Source: Alphaproteobacteria bacterium (GTDB lineage Bacteria > Myxococcota_A > UBA796 > CAJQPC01). From it: a DNA stretch of 64,000 bases. The stretch spans positions 372,001-436,000 of the forward strand of contig JACKEV010000011.1 in the NCBI GenBank assembly GCA_020632795.1, in the 5' to 3' direction. The position numbers and the translations under genes are program-made. The notes beneath the pieces are model-generated. The model saw only the letters and a list, made by a program, of their open reading frames with translations. It searched no databases and was not told the origin of the DNA. Below are positions 17,960 to 25,349 of this stretch, piece by piece (position 1 is the stretch's first letter; each line of letters starts with the position of its first letter).

Positions 17960-19429
17960 ATGGAACTCCCCGCAAGGTTCGGCAACTACCAGCTCCTGGA
18001 GCGCATCGCGACCGGAGGCATGGCCGAGGTGTTCCTCGCGAGGTCCTTCGGGGTGGAGGGGTTCGAGAAGCGGGTGGTCATCAAGCGGATCCTCCCGGGT
18101 CTATCCCGCTCCCCCCACTTCGTCTCCATGTTCATCCGAGAGGCCAAGATCTCGGCGATGCTGGCCCACCCCAACGTGGTCCAGGTCTTCGCCCTCGGGC
18201 GCGAGGGGGACGACTACTACATCGCGATGGAGCACATCCACGGGCGGGATCTCACCCGCACCGTGCGCCGCCTGCGCGCGCGGGGCGAGCGCCTGCCTCC
18301 GGAGATGGCGGTCTACGTCGCCGCCGGCATCGCCCGGGGCCTGGCCTATGCGCACTCCCGCACCGGCGCGGGGGGCGAGCCCCTCCACATCGTCCACCGC
18401 GACGTGTCCCCCCACAACGTGATCCTGTCCTTCCAGGGCGAGGTGAAGCTCGTGGACTTCGGCATCGCCCGCCTGGTCGGCGATGACGACGACGACGACG
18501 ACGGCCCCGGCGGCGGCAAGTTCGCCTACATGAGCCCGGAGCAGGCCAAGGGCGAGCCCATCGATCGGCGCAGCGACATCTTCTCCTGCGGGATCGTGCT
18601 CTACGAGCTGCTCGTCAACCACCGCCTCTTCCAGGATCCCGACCCGGCGGGCGTCCGCGAGGCCGTGGTGCCCGACCCCCGGGCCGAGGTCCCCGACATC
18701 CCCGACCGGCTGTGGGAGATCCTCCAGCGCACCCTCGCCCGGGACCCCTGCGGACCGCTACCCCTCCGCCGACCTGCTGGAGGAGGACCTGCGCGCCTTC
18801 CTCTACGAGCAGGGCGCCCGCATCGACGACGCCGGGCTGGCCGTGTGGCTGCGCGAGCTGTTCGCCGACGAGCTGGGCCCCGACCCCTCCGCCCTGCCCC
18901 TGCGCACCCTCGCCCGGGACCTGGAGCGGCTGGAGGGCGACTCCGACGCCGACGACGGGGCCTCCAGCGACGAGCCCGAGGCCGATCCCCCCACCCCGGT
19001 CCCCGACAGCGCCGCCGCCGTGGGCGAGAAGAAGCGCGTCGCGGTGCTGGTGGGCGAGGTCGTCGGCCTCACCGACGTCTCCGCCACCCTGGAGCCCGAG
19101 GACCTGCTCCGCCAGGAGGAGGCCATCCTGGAGACCGTGCGCCGCCAGGTGGAGCGGCACGAGGGCTGGATGGACCGCTACGTCCACGACACGGTCACCG
19201 CCCTGTTCGGCCTGCCCCTGGCCCACGAGGACGACCTGGAGCGCTGCCTGAGCTGCGCGAAGGGCCTCCTGCGCGCCTTCGAGCGCCTGCGGCTGCGCGG
19301 CCACCCCGTCGACCTGGCGCTGGGCGTCCACGTCGGGGAGATCGCGGTCACCGGCGACCCCGAGCGCCCCGACGTGGTCGCCCGGGGCGACACCCTCAAG
19401 CTGGCCCGCCGCCTCGCGGGCGCCGCTGA
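17960..19429 (+). CDS. Ser/Thr protein kinase, N-terminal half of a frameshifted kinase-cyclase-ATPase
   Basis: As it reads, a 489-residue product, but only residues 1-263 are genuine. The kinase domain has the Gly loop (IATGGMAEVF), Lys 42, HRDVSPHN (146-153), DFG (166-168) and SPE (192-194). After RDP (ending at base 18748) the expected ADRYPSADLLEEDL continues in another frame, indicating one extra base near 18745-18749 or two missing bases. The remaining 226 residues are out-of-frame translation. The activation loop is odd: seven consecutive Asp (175-181) and no Ser/Thr between DFG and SPE. The start is 50 bases from the divergent lon start. Either a sequence error or a real mutation that uncouples the kinase from its C-terminus. 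Confidence 0.8.
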   Translation: MELPARFGNYQLLERIATGGMAEVFLARSFGVEGFEKRVVIKRILPGLSRSPHFVSMFIREAKISAMLAHPNVVQVFALGREGDDYYIAMEHIHGRDLTRTVRRLRARGERLPPEMAVYVAAGIARGLAYAHSRTGAGGEPLHIVHRDVSPHNVILSFQGEVKLVDFGIARLVGDDDDDDDGPGGGKFAYMSPEQAKGEPIDRRSDIFSCGIVLYELLVNHRLFQDPDPAGVREAVVPDPRAEVPDIPDRLWEILQRTLARDPCGPLPLRRPAGGGPARLPLRAGRPHRRRRAGRVAARAVRRRAGPRPLRPAPAHPRPGPGAAGGRLRRRRRGLQRRARGRSPHPGPRQRRRRGREEARRGAGGRGRRPHRRLRHPGARGPAPPGGGHPGDRAPPGGAARGLDGPLRPRHGHRPVRPAPGPRGRPGALPELREGPPARLRAPAAARPPRRPGAGRPRRGDRGHRRPRAPRRGRPGRHPQAGPPPRGRR

Positions 19430-21917
19430 GCCCGGCCACATCGTGCTCTCGGACGACGTCGCCGCGCTGTGCGGGGATCGGTGGCGGGTCTCGGCGGGCC
19501 CCCGCCTGCGTCGCCGTGGGGGCGGGAGCGTCAGCCGCACCCACACCCTGCTGGGCCGCCGTCGCCGGGCCCGCGCCGGACCGGGGGAGCGCTGGATCCG
19601 CCGCGGCGACGAGCTGGAGCGCCTGGCCGCGGCCCTCGACGCCCTGGCCGAGGGCCGGGGCGGCGTGCTGGCCATCCTGGGTGAGGCCGGCGCCGGCAAG
19701 AGCCGCCTGGTGGCCGAGCTGACCGAGCTGTCCGCCCGCGCGCGGGTGCCGATGTACAGCGCCCGCGCCATCCCCTACGGCGGCGACCGCCCCCTCGCCG
19801 CGTTCCGGGACCTGGTGGCCAGCGCGGTGGGCATCGAGGACGGCGACGGCGCCGACCGCCTGCGCGAGCGCCTCTCCCGCCTGTCCGAGCTGCGCCTGGA
19901 GGACAGCGACATCGCCATCATCGGCGCGCTGTTCGCCGTCGAGCTGGGCGGCGAGACCTCCCACGCCCCCGACGCCCAGCTCACCGCCGGGGCCCGCATG
20001 GTCCGCGGCCTCGCCGAGGAGGGCCCGGTGCTGCTGGCCCTGGAGGACGTCCACGACATGGGGCCCCAGGAGCGGGCCCTGCTGGGGCATCTGGTGCAGG
20101 CGACCTCGGACAACCGGGTGCTCTGGCTGGTCAGCGCCCGGGACGGCCTGCCCGACGAGCTTCCCGCCCCCGACGGCGTGGTGCGCCTCGGCCCGCTCAC
20201 CGACGATCAGGTCTACCAGCTCACCGCCGACCTCGTGGGGGTGCGCTCCCTCTCCGCGCGCCTGTTCGACACCGTGGCCCGGCGCGCCGAGGGCAACCCC
20301 CTCTACGTCGTGGAGCTGGTCTCCGCCCTCCAGCAGCAGGGGCTGGTGCGCATCGAGGGCCGCCAGGCCGGGCTGGCCCGCAGCTCGGACGACCCGGTGC
20401 TGCCCCCCACCCTGGAGGGCCTCATCGCCTCCCGGGTCGACGCCCTCGATCCAGCGGTCAAGGGGGCGCTCCAGCTCGCCGCGACCATCGGCCTCACCTT
20501 CTCCCCGGCCCTCGTCGCCGAATCCGCCGGGCTGGAGCAGGTGGAGCCCCTGGTGCGCGACCTCCTGGCCTCCGGCCTCATCGTGCGGGCCCGGCGGCAG
20601 GGCGCCTGCGCCTTCGCCTCCCAGCTCATCTGGGAGGTCGTGCGCCGCTCCATCCTGGAGGTCCGCCGCCGGGACCACCACCGCATGGTCGCCGAGGGCA
20701 TCGAGCGCCTCTACGCCGACCACCTGAGCCCCCACTACGAGGCCCTCGCCGGGCATCAGCACGCCGCCGGCCGGGGCCTGGAGGCCGCCGAGACCGTCGA
20801 GCTGGCCGGCGACCAGCACCGCCGGGCGGCCTTCCTGGAGCGGGCGCTGCGCTGCTACCGCCGGGGCGTGCGCTGGCTGGAGAAGCTCGACGCCCGTGGC
20901 GCCGACGCCGACGCCCGGGACCGGCTGGAGGCCGCCCTGCGCCTCAAGGCCGGCGAGGTCGCGCTGCTGCTCGGGGAGCACCTGCTGGCCGAGCAGACCC
21001 TCCAGGTGGCCCTGGACATCGCCGCCGACATGATGCTCAGCGAGATCGAGATGGGCTGCTTCCTGGCGCTGGGGCGGCTCTACGCTGCCACCGGGCGCCC
21101 GGTCATCGCCCAGGCCAACCTGGAGCAGGGCCGCGTCCTCGCACGCGCTCTGGACGTGCCCGAGCTGGAGGTCGCCTTCCTGGAGTCCCTGGGCAGCCTG
21201 GCCTGCGACCGGGGGGAGTACGCCTCGGCCGAGGCCAGCCTGACCGAGGCCCTGGAGCTGGCCGGGGACGACGACCACCTCGCCGCCATCGCCAACCTGG
21301 GCCTGGGCACGCGCTTCTGGCGCTCCGGGGACGCCGAGCGCGCCTTGGAGCGCCTGGAGTTCGCCCGCGCCCACGCCGAGGCCGCCAACGACCCCATCCT
21401 GCTGGGGCGCGTGGTCAACAACCTGGGCATCGTGCACCACGCGGGCGGCCGCTTCGACCGCGCGCTGGCCTACTTCCGCGAGGCCCTGGAGCTGCGTCGG
21501 GGCACCGGCTACCGCCCCGGGGTGGTCATCAACCTGCACAACATCGGCGACGCACTGCTGCGCCTGGGTGAGCGCGGGCGGGCTTTCGCCGCCTTCCAGC
21601 GGTCCCGGGACGCGGCGATGGAGGTGGGGCTGGCCCGCGGCGTCGCCATGAACGAGGTCTACCTGGGCTACCTCTCCGCGGTGCGGGGCCAGCCCACAGG
21701 CATGGCCCTGCTCAGCGGGGCCGCCGACCGCGCCAAGGCCCTCGGCGACGAGGAGACCGCCCTCACCGGCCGCTGGCTGGAGGGCCGCCTGCTGCTCAAG
21801 GAGGGCCAGGTGGAGGACGGCCGCGCGCTGCTCCAGGCGGCCCTCGACCGGGCCCACGCGCTGGGCGCGGAGTGGATCGCGCGGGACATTCGGGCTGACC
21901 TGGCGGGGGTGTCGTGA
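18750..21917 (+). CDS. C-terminal half of the kinase regulator: cyclase-like, AAA ATPase and TPR domains
   Basis: In frame from base 18750 (ADRYPSADLLEED); the first possible independent start is GTG 18843. Parts in order: end of the kinase lobe; a class III cyclase-like domain (VAVLVGEVVGLT, RYVHDTVTALFG, RGDTLKLARRL), degenerate because the first metal Asp is Glu and the catalytic Asn is Lys; a STAND/AAA ATPase with Walker A GEAGAGKS; and a long TPR array in the last 500 residues. The same order occurs in myxobacterial kinase/cyclase fusion regulators. The domain probably senses a partner through the TPRs and controls the N-terminal kinase. The TGA overlaps the next GTG by four bases. Confidence 0.75.
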   Translation, partial: ADRYPSADLLEEDLRAFLYEQGARIDDAGLAVWLRELFADELGPDPSALPLRTLARDLERLEGDSDADDGASSDEPEADPPTPVPDSAAAVGEKKRVAVLVGEVVGLTDVSATLEPEDLLRQEEAILETVRRQVERHEGWMDRYVHDTVTALFGLPLAHEDDLERCLSCAKGLLRAFERLRLRGHPVDLALGVHVGEIAVTGDPERPDVVARGDTLKLARRLAGAAEPGHIVLSDDVAALCGDRWRVSAGPRLRRRGGGSVSRTHTLLGRRRRARAGPGERWIRRGDELERLAAALDALAEGRGGVLAILGEAGAGKSRLVAELTELSARARVPMYSARAIPYGGDRPLAAFRDLVASAVGIEDGDGADRLRERLSRLSELRLEDSDIAIIGALFAVELGGETSHAPDAQLTAGARMVRGLAEEGPVLLALEDVHDMGPQERALLGHLVQATSDNRVLWLVSARDGLPDELPAPDGVVRLGPLTDDQVYQLTADLVGVRSLSARLFDTVARRAEGNPLYVVELVSALQQQGLVRIEGRQAGLARSSDDPVLPPTLEGLIASRVDALDPAVKGALQLAATIGLTFSPALVAESAGLEQVEPLVRDLLASGLIVRARRQGACAFASQLIWEVVRRSILEVRRRDHHRMVAEGIERLYADHLSPHYEALAGHQHAAGRGLEAAETVELAGDQHRRAAFLERALRCYRRGVRWLEKLDARGADADARDRLEAALRLKAGEVALLLGEHLLAEQTLQVALDIAADMMLSEIEMGCFLALGRLYAATGRPVIAQANLEQGRVLARALDVPELEVAFLESLGSLACDRGEYASAEASLTEALELAGDDDHLAAIANLGLGTRFWRSGDAERALERLEFARAHAEAANDPILLGRVVNNLGIVHHAGGRFDRALAYFREALELRRGTGYRPGVVINLHNIGDALLRLGERGRAFAAFQRSRDAAMEVGLARGVAMNEVYLGYLSAVRGQPTGMALLSGAADRAKALGDEETALTGRWLEGRLLLKEGQVEDGRALLQAALDRAHALGAEWIARDIRADLAGVS

Positions 21918-23164
21918 TCCGGCACGCCGTCATCGCCCCCACCGACACCGTCATCGCGCCCTTCGGCGACCCGGTCGCCGCGTCCCAGGTGCTCGCCCGC
22001 AGCCTCCACGCGGTCCAGGTCGAGGCGCTGGAGGCGGTCGGGCTCGAGGTGGTGGACGCCCCCCCCGCGGACGCCCCCTACCTGCTGCTCTCCGACCGGA
22101 CCTGGGTGACCGAGGGCGCGCTGCGGCGCTTCCTGGACACGGCCACCCCGCCCGCGCGCCTGCAGGTCACCGACCCCACCTGGCTGGAGATGACCCTCCC
22201 CCTCCAGGAGCTGAGCGCCCCCGGGGTCTATGAGGTCGCGCTGCTGCCCGCCGGGGCCCCGCCGCGCTTCGACGCCCCCCCCGTGGCGGTGGACATGGCC
22301 TTCGAGCAGCAGACCCCCCCGGTGGACCACCCCGCGATGGCCCACGCGGTCCCCGCGGCCATCGCGGTGTCCGACGGCGGCGTCCACCAGATCGACCACT
22401 GGCTGCACGTCCTGCGGGTCAACTGGCTGGCGATGTCGGCCACCATCGCCCGGGAGAAGCGGCGCTTCGAGGCCCTGAACGTCTTCGTCAAGGTCTGGCG
22501 GGTGCTGGGCCTGCTGCTGCGGGCGCGCTCGCTCAACCCCTACCGGCTGGGGGCGGCGCTGACCCGCACCGGCAAGGGCTGCCGCATCCACCCCACGGCG
22601 GTCGTCGAGGCCTCGGTGCTCGGGGATGGCGTGGAGATCGGGCCCTTCGCGGTGGTCCGGGGCAGCGTTCTGGGCGACAACGTGAAGGTCGAGGAGCACA
22701 GCATCGTCAACGCCTCGGTGCTCGGCGACGGCGCGGTCATCGGGCGCAAGGGCACCGCCAACCTCTGCGTGCTCTACCCCGGCGCCAAGCTGGCCCTCGG
22801 CAACGGCTACCAGGCCTGCGTGCTGGGGCGGGACAGCTTCGTGGCCTGGTCGGTGACCATCTTCGACATCTCCTTCAAGGGCCCCATCAAGGTCTGGCAC
22901 AAGGGCGAGCGGGTGTCCTCGGGCACCTGGTTCCTGGGCGCGGCCATCGGCCACCGCGCCAAGGTGGGCGCCCAGGTCACCCTGGGCTATGGGACCGAGT
23001 TACCCAATGACAGCTTCCTGGTCGGGCCCACCGACCACGTCCTGCGCCGGTGGGAGCCTGGCGAAGGACCGCACCGGGTGGTCGACGGCGTCGCGCGGCC
23101 CGTTCGCGCTTGCCAGCCACCCCCCAAGCCAATAGGCGCCGATGACCGGAGGACGGATTCATGA
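21914..23164 (+). CDS. Left-handed beta-helix (hexapeptide repeat) nucleotidyltransferase-like protein
   Basis: A 416-residue protein starting at GTG 21914, coupled to the upstream gene by a four-base overlap. Residues about 215-345 form hexapeptide repeats (IHPTAVVEASVLGDGVEIG, GSVLGDNVKV, NASVLGDGAVIG), the beta-helix used by acyl- and nucleotidyltransferases. The N-terminal 200 residues (APTDTVIAPFGDPVAAS...) do not show a recognisable GxG-R pyrophosphorylase motif, so catalysis is uncertain; acyl transfer or a structural role are alternatives. The stop overlaps the next ATG by four bases, linking it to a lipoprotein gene. I cannot name a substrate. Confidence 0.65.
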   Translation: MIRHAVIAPTDTVIAPFGDPVAASQVLARSLHAVQVEALEAVGLEVVDAPPADAPYLLLSDRTWVTEGALRRFLDTATPPARLQVTDPTWLEMTLPLQELSAPGVYEVALLPAGAPPRFDAPPVAVDMAFEQQTPPVDHPAMAHAVPAAIAVSDGGVHQIDHWLHVLRVNWLAMSATIAREKRRFEALNVFVKVWRVLGLLLRARSLNPYRLGAALTRTGKGCRIHPTAVVEASVLGDGVEIGPFAVVRGSVLGDNVKVEEHSIVNASVLGDGAVIGRKGTANLCVLYPGAKLALGNGYQACVLGRDSFVAWSVTIFDISFKGPIKVWHKGERVSSGTWFLGAAIGHRAKVGAQVTLGYGTELPNDSFLVGPTDHVLRRWEPGEGPHRVVDGVARPVRACQPPPKPIGADDRRTDS

Positions 23165-24147
23165 GCGACAAGAACCTCGCCGACCGCGAAGAGATGATCA
23201 CGGTGTCCCTGGTGGGCGCGGCCCTGGCCGGCATGCTCACCATCCTGGTGTCCTGCGGGGACACCGACGGCGGCGACCCCACGCCCGACCCCCCGGCCGC
23301 GGACGACGCGCCGGCCGTCGTCACGCCCCCCCCTGCGGCCACCGGCGCGCCCAAGCCCGTGCAGCAGCCCCTGGAGGGTGACCCCCGCGCCTCCCTGCTC
23401 CTGGCCCACGCCTGGTTCTACAAGGACGCCGAAGGCCGCCCCAAGCCCGGCCCCGCCCGCCTCGACATCTGGCGCGAGACCGACGGCGCCTGGGGCTACA
23501 CCCGGCTGGAGGACGCCGACTCCAACGTCTTCCACAAGGCCATGCCCTACGACGGCGGCATCCTGACCATCGGCGCCGAGGGCGCGAACCTCAAGAAGTG
23601 GACCTTCGCCGACGGCAAGTGGACCGGCGAGCTGCTCTGGACCCAGAGCTGGGGCGGCAAGTACAACCGCCTGCGCGACGTCGAGATCGGCGACGTCGAC
23701 CACGACGGCAAGGATGAGTTCGTCATCGCCACCCACGACGCGGGCGTGGTCGCGGTCATCAACCCCCCCGAGGGCGACGGCGAGGCCGAGGCCATCGAGA
23801 TGGACCAGAAGGCCGACACCTTCGTCCACGAGATCGAGATCGGCGACGTCGACGGCGACGGCAAGGTCGAGTTCTTCGCCACCCCCACCGACCGCAACAC
23901 CGCCAAGGGCTCCCAGGGCGGCATGATGGTCATGTACCGGTGGAACGGTCCAGCTACGAGCGCAGCGTGGTCGACCCGATGGGCCATACCCACGCCAAGG
24001 AGATCCTGGCCGCCGACCTCGACGGCGACGGCATCTCCGAGCTGTTCTCGGTGCTCGAGGCCGAGACCAACGAGACCAAGGTCGTCAAGCCTGTCGAGAT
24101 CCGGCAGTACCTCCTCCAGGAGGACGGCTCCTTCCAGCAGAAGGTGA
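23161..24147 (+). CDS. VCBS/FG-GAP lipoprotein, N-terminal part before a frameshift
   Basis: As read, 328 residues, of which about the first 262 are genuine. A signal segment ends in ILVSC (Cys about 34), followed by a Pro/Ala linker and FG-GAP-like repeats (VEIGDVDHDGKDEFVIA, IEIGDVDGDGKVEFFA). After MYRWNG (base about 23949) the repeat pattern jumps to another frame and resumes in the downstream segment, implying one missing base (or two extra) around 23947-23951. The tail up to 24147 is out of frame. A surface-exposed calcium-binding propeller is the likely product. The start overlaps the preceding stop (ATGA). Confidence 0.75.
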   Translation: MSDKNLADREEMITVSLVGAALAGMLTILVSCGDTDGGDPTPDPPAADDAPAVVTPPPAATGAPKPVQQPLEGDPRASLLLAHAWFYKDAEGRPKPGPARLDIWRETDGAWGYTRLEDADSNVFHKAMPYDGGILTIGAEGANLKKWTFADGKWTGELLWTQSWGGKYNRLRDVEIGDVDHDGKDEFVIATHDAGVVAVINPPEGDGEAEAIEMDQKADTFVHEIEIGDVDGDGKVEFFATPTDRNTAKGSQGGMMVMYRWNGPATSAAWSTRWAIPTPRRSWPPTSTATASPSCSRCSRPRPTRPRSSSLSRSGSTSSRRTAPSSRR

Positions 24148-24509
24148 TCGCCACCATCGACGACCGGCAGACCCGCTTCCTGGTCGCCGGCGACTTCAAC
24201 GGCGACGGCAAGAAGGAGCTGGTGGCCGCCGCCATGAAGACCGGCCTCTGGCACATCGCCCCGCCGGCCGAGCCCGACGGCGACTGGGTCAAGACCCGCT
24301 TCGAGCAGACCTCCTCGGGCTTCGAGCACGCCATCTACCCCGCCGACCTCGACGGCGACGGCACGCTGGAGCTGTACGTCGCGGGCGACGACCAGCGCGA
24401 GCTGCGCCGCTACGTCTACGACCCCGCCACCAAGCAGTGGAAGAAGACCCTGCTGGGCCGCCTGGACGCGGACACCCTGACCTGGAACATCGTCAGCGCG
24501 ACGATCTGA
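23940..24509 (+). CDS. VCBS/FG-GAP lipoprotein, C-terminal part after a frameshift
   Basis: The continuation of the lipoprotein at 23161, 189 residues if read from GTG 23940, more probably joined at about 23952 (SYERSVVDPMGHTHAK). It has three further FG-GAP motifs: ILAADLDGDGISELF, VAGDFNGDGKKELVAAA and YPADLDGDGTLELYVAG. No ribosome site precedes it, which supports it being part of the upstream gene rather than a gene of its own. The stop lies three bases before the stop of the convergent oxygenase-like gene. Confidence 0.7.
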   Translation: MERSSYERSVVDPMGHTHAKEILAADLDGDGISELFSVLEAETNETKVVKPVEIRQYLLQEDGSFQQKVIATIDDRQTRFLVAGDFNGDGKKELVAAAMKTGLWHIAPPAEPDGDWVKTRFEQTSSGFEHAIYPADLDGDGTLELYVAGDDQRELRRYVYDPATKQWKKTLLGRLDADTLTWNIVSATI

Positions 24510-24512
24510 GGC

Positions 24513-25349
24513 TCAGCCCCAGTACCGCAGCGCCGCCCCGTCGTTCGTCCACGCCGCGAACCCGCCCAGGGTGCGCCGGGCGATGGGGCCCTCCACCGGC
24601 ACCACCCGGTGGAAGTAGCGCCCGCCGTCGAACACCAGCAGCGCACCCGGCGGCGGGTCCAGCACCACCTGGTCCGCCAGGCCGATCAGCGCGACGGCGT
24701 CCGCCGGGACCCGGCGCACGTCGACCTTCCCGGAGCGGTACCAGGCGGAGACCTGCTCCCAGCGCAGATCGTAGACGAGCAGGCGTCCGCCGCCCGCCGG
24801 CCGCCGGAGCGTCGTAAAGAAGGAGAGCTGCGCCCCGACCTGCACCTGGCGGGCGAGGTCCGCCGCCTGGGGGGTGCACAGGAAGGCGTTGCCGATGTGC
24901 AGGCCGATCTGCTGGCCGTCGGGCAGCTCCCGGATGGTGGCCGGGGTGTAGGGCGCCCCCCCCGGCCCCGTGGCCAGGCCCGCGGGGACCCCGGCCAGCG
25001 CAGCCAGGGTGTCGGCGAGGTGGTCCTCGAAGGGCGCCAGCCCCTCGAACAGCCCCGCGCAGGCCGCCCGGAACCGCCGCGCGGCGGGGAAGTAGTCCGA
25101 GAGGTCCGCCGCGCAGTCCACCACGCTGCGCCCGTACAGGAAGGGCGGGCGGGGGTGGTCGTCGAACCCGTACAGCGGCGTGCGGGGGAAGGCGGCGTCC
25201 GCGTCCAGGCGCGCGTTGAGCAGGTCGAGGGCGGCCTCGTCCAGCCACCCCTCGACGACCACCCCCAGCAGCGCCCCCGCCTGCACCTGGGGCAGCAGCG
25301 CGGGCAGAGCGTCCGGCGTGACGTGGCGCAAGCCCAGGCACTCGCTCAC
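24513..25349 (-). CDS. 2OG-Fe(II) oxygenase-like protein with HxG metal motif
   Basis: A 278-residue protein starting at GTG 25349, overlapping the stop of the cyclase gene (GTGA); last gene of the six-gene operon. The C-terminal half has a double-stranded beta-helix pattern of 2-oxoglutarate oxygenases: GLHIGNAF (His 151), LSFFTTLRRPAGGGRLLVYD, LLVFDGGRYFHRVVPV (His 247) and RRTLGGF (Arg 259, 2OG-binding position). The carboxylate two residues after the first His is Gly 153, giving HxG instead of HxD/E. In known members HxG or HxA is found in radical halogenases; it may also mean an inactive or altered enzyme. In this operon it would act on the peptide or terpenoid product. Confidence 0.65.
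   Translation of the reverse strand: MSECLGLRHVTPDALPALLPQVQAGALLGVVVEGWLDEAALDLLNARLDADAAFPRTPLYGFDDHPRPPFLYGRSVVDCAADLSDYFPAARRFRAACAGLFEGLAPFEDHLADTLAALAGVPAGLATGPGGAPYTPATIRELPDGQQIGLHIGNAFLCTPQAADLARQVQVGAQLSFFTTLRRPAGGGRLLVYDLRWEQVSAWYRSGKVDVRRVPADAVALIGLADQVVLDPPPGALLVFDGGRYFHRVVPVEGPIARRTLGGFAAWTNDGAALRYWG

Noticed and set aside
17910..17975. Lon start at TTG 17975
   Set aside because: It would overlap the divergent kinase coding start and adds 22 residues outside the conserved N-terminus.
15414..18422. Open frame of about 1000 codons antisense to lon
   Set aside because: It mirrors lon codons in GC-rich DNA, with Gln/Val/Gly/His-rich low-complexity product, no ribosome site and no known domain, while lon is fully conserved.
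18740..18755. Programmed ribosomal frameshift in the kinase gene
   Set aside because: No slippery heptamer, downstream pseudoknot or internal Shine-Dalgarno signal is evident; a simple insertion is more likely.
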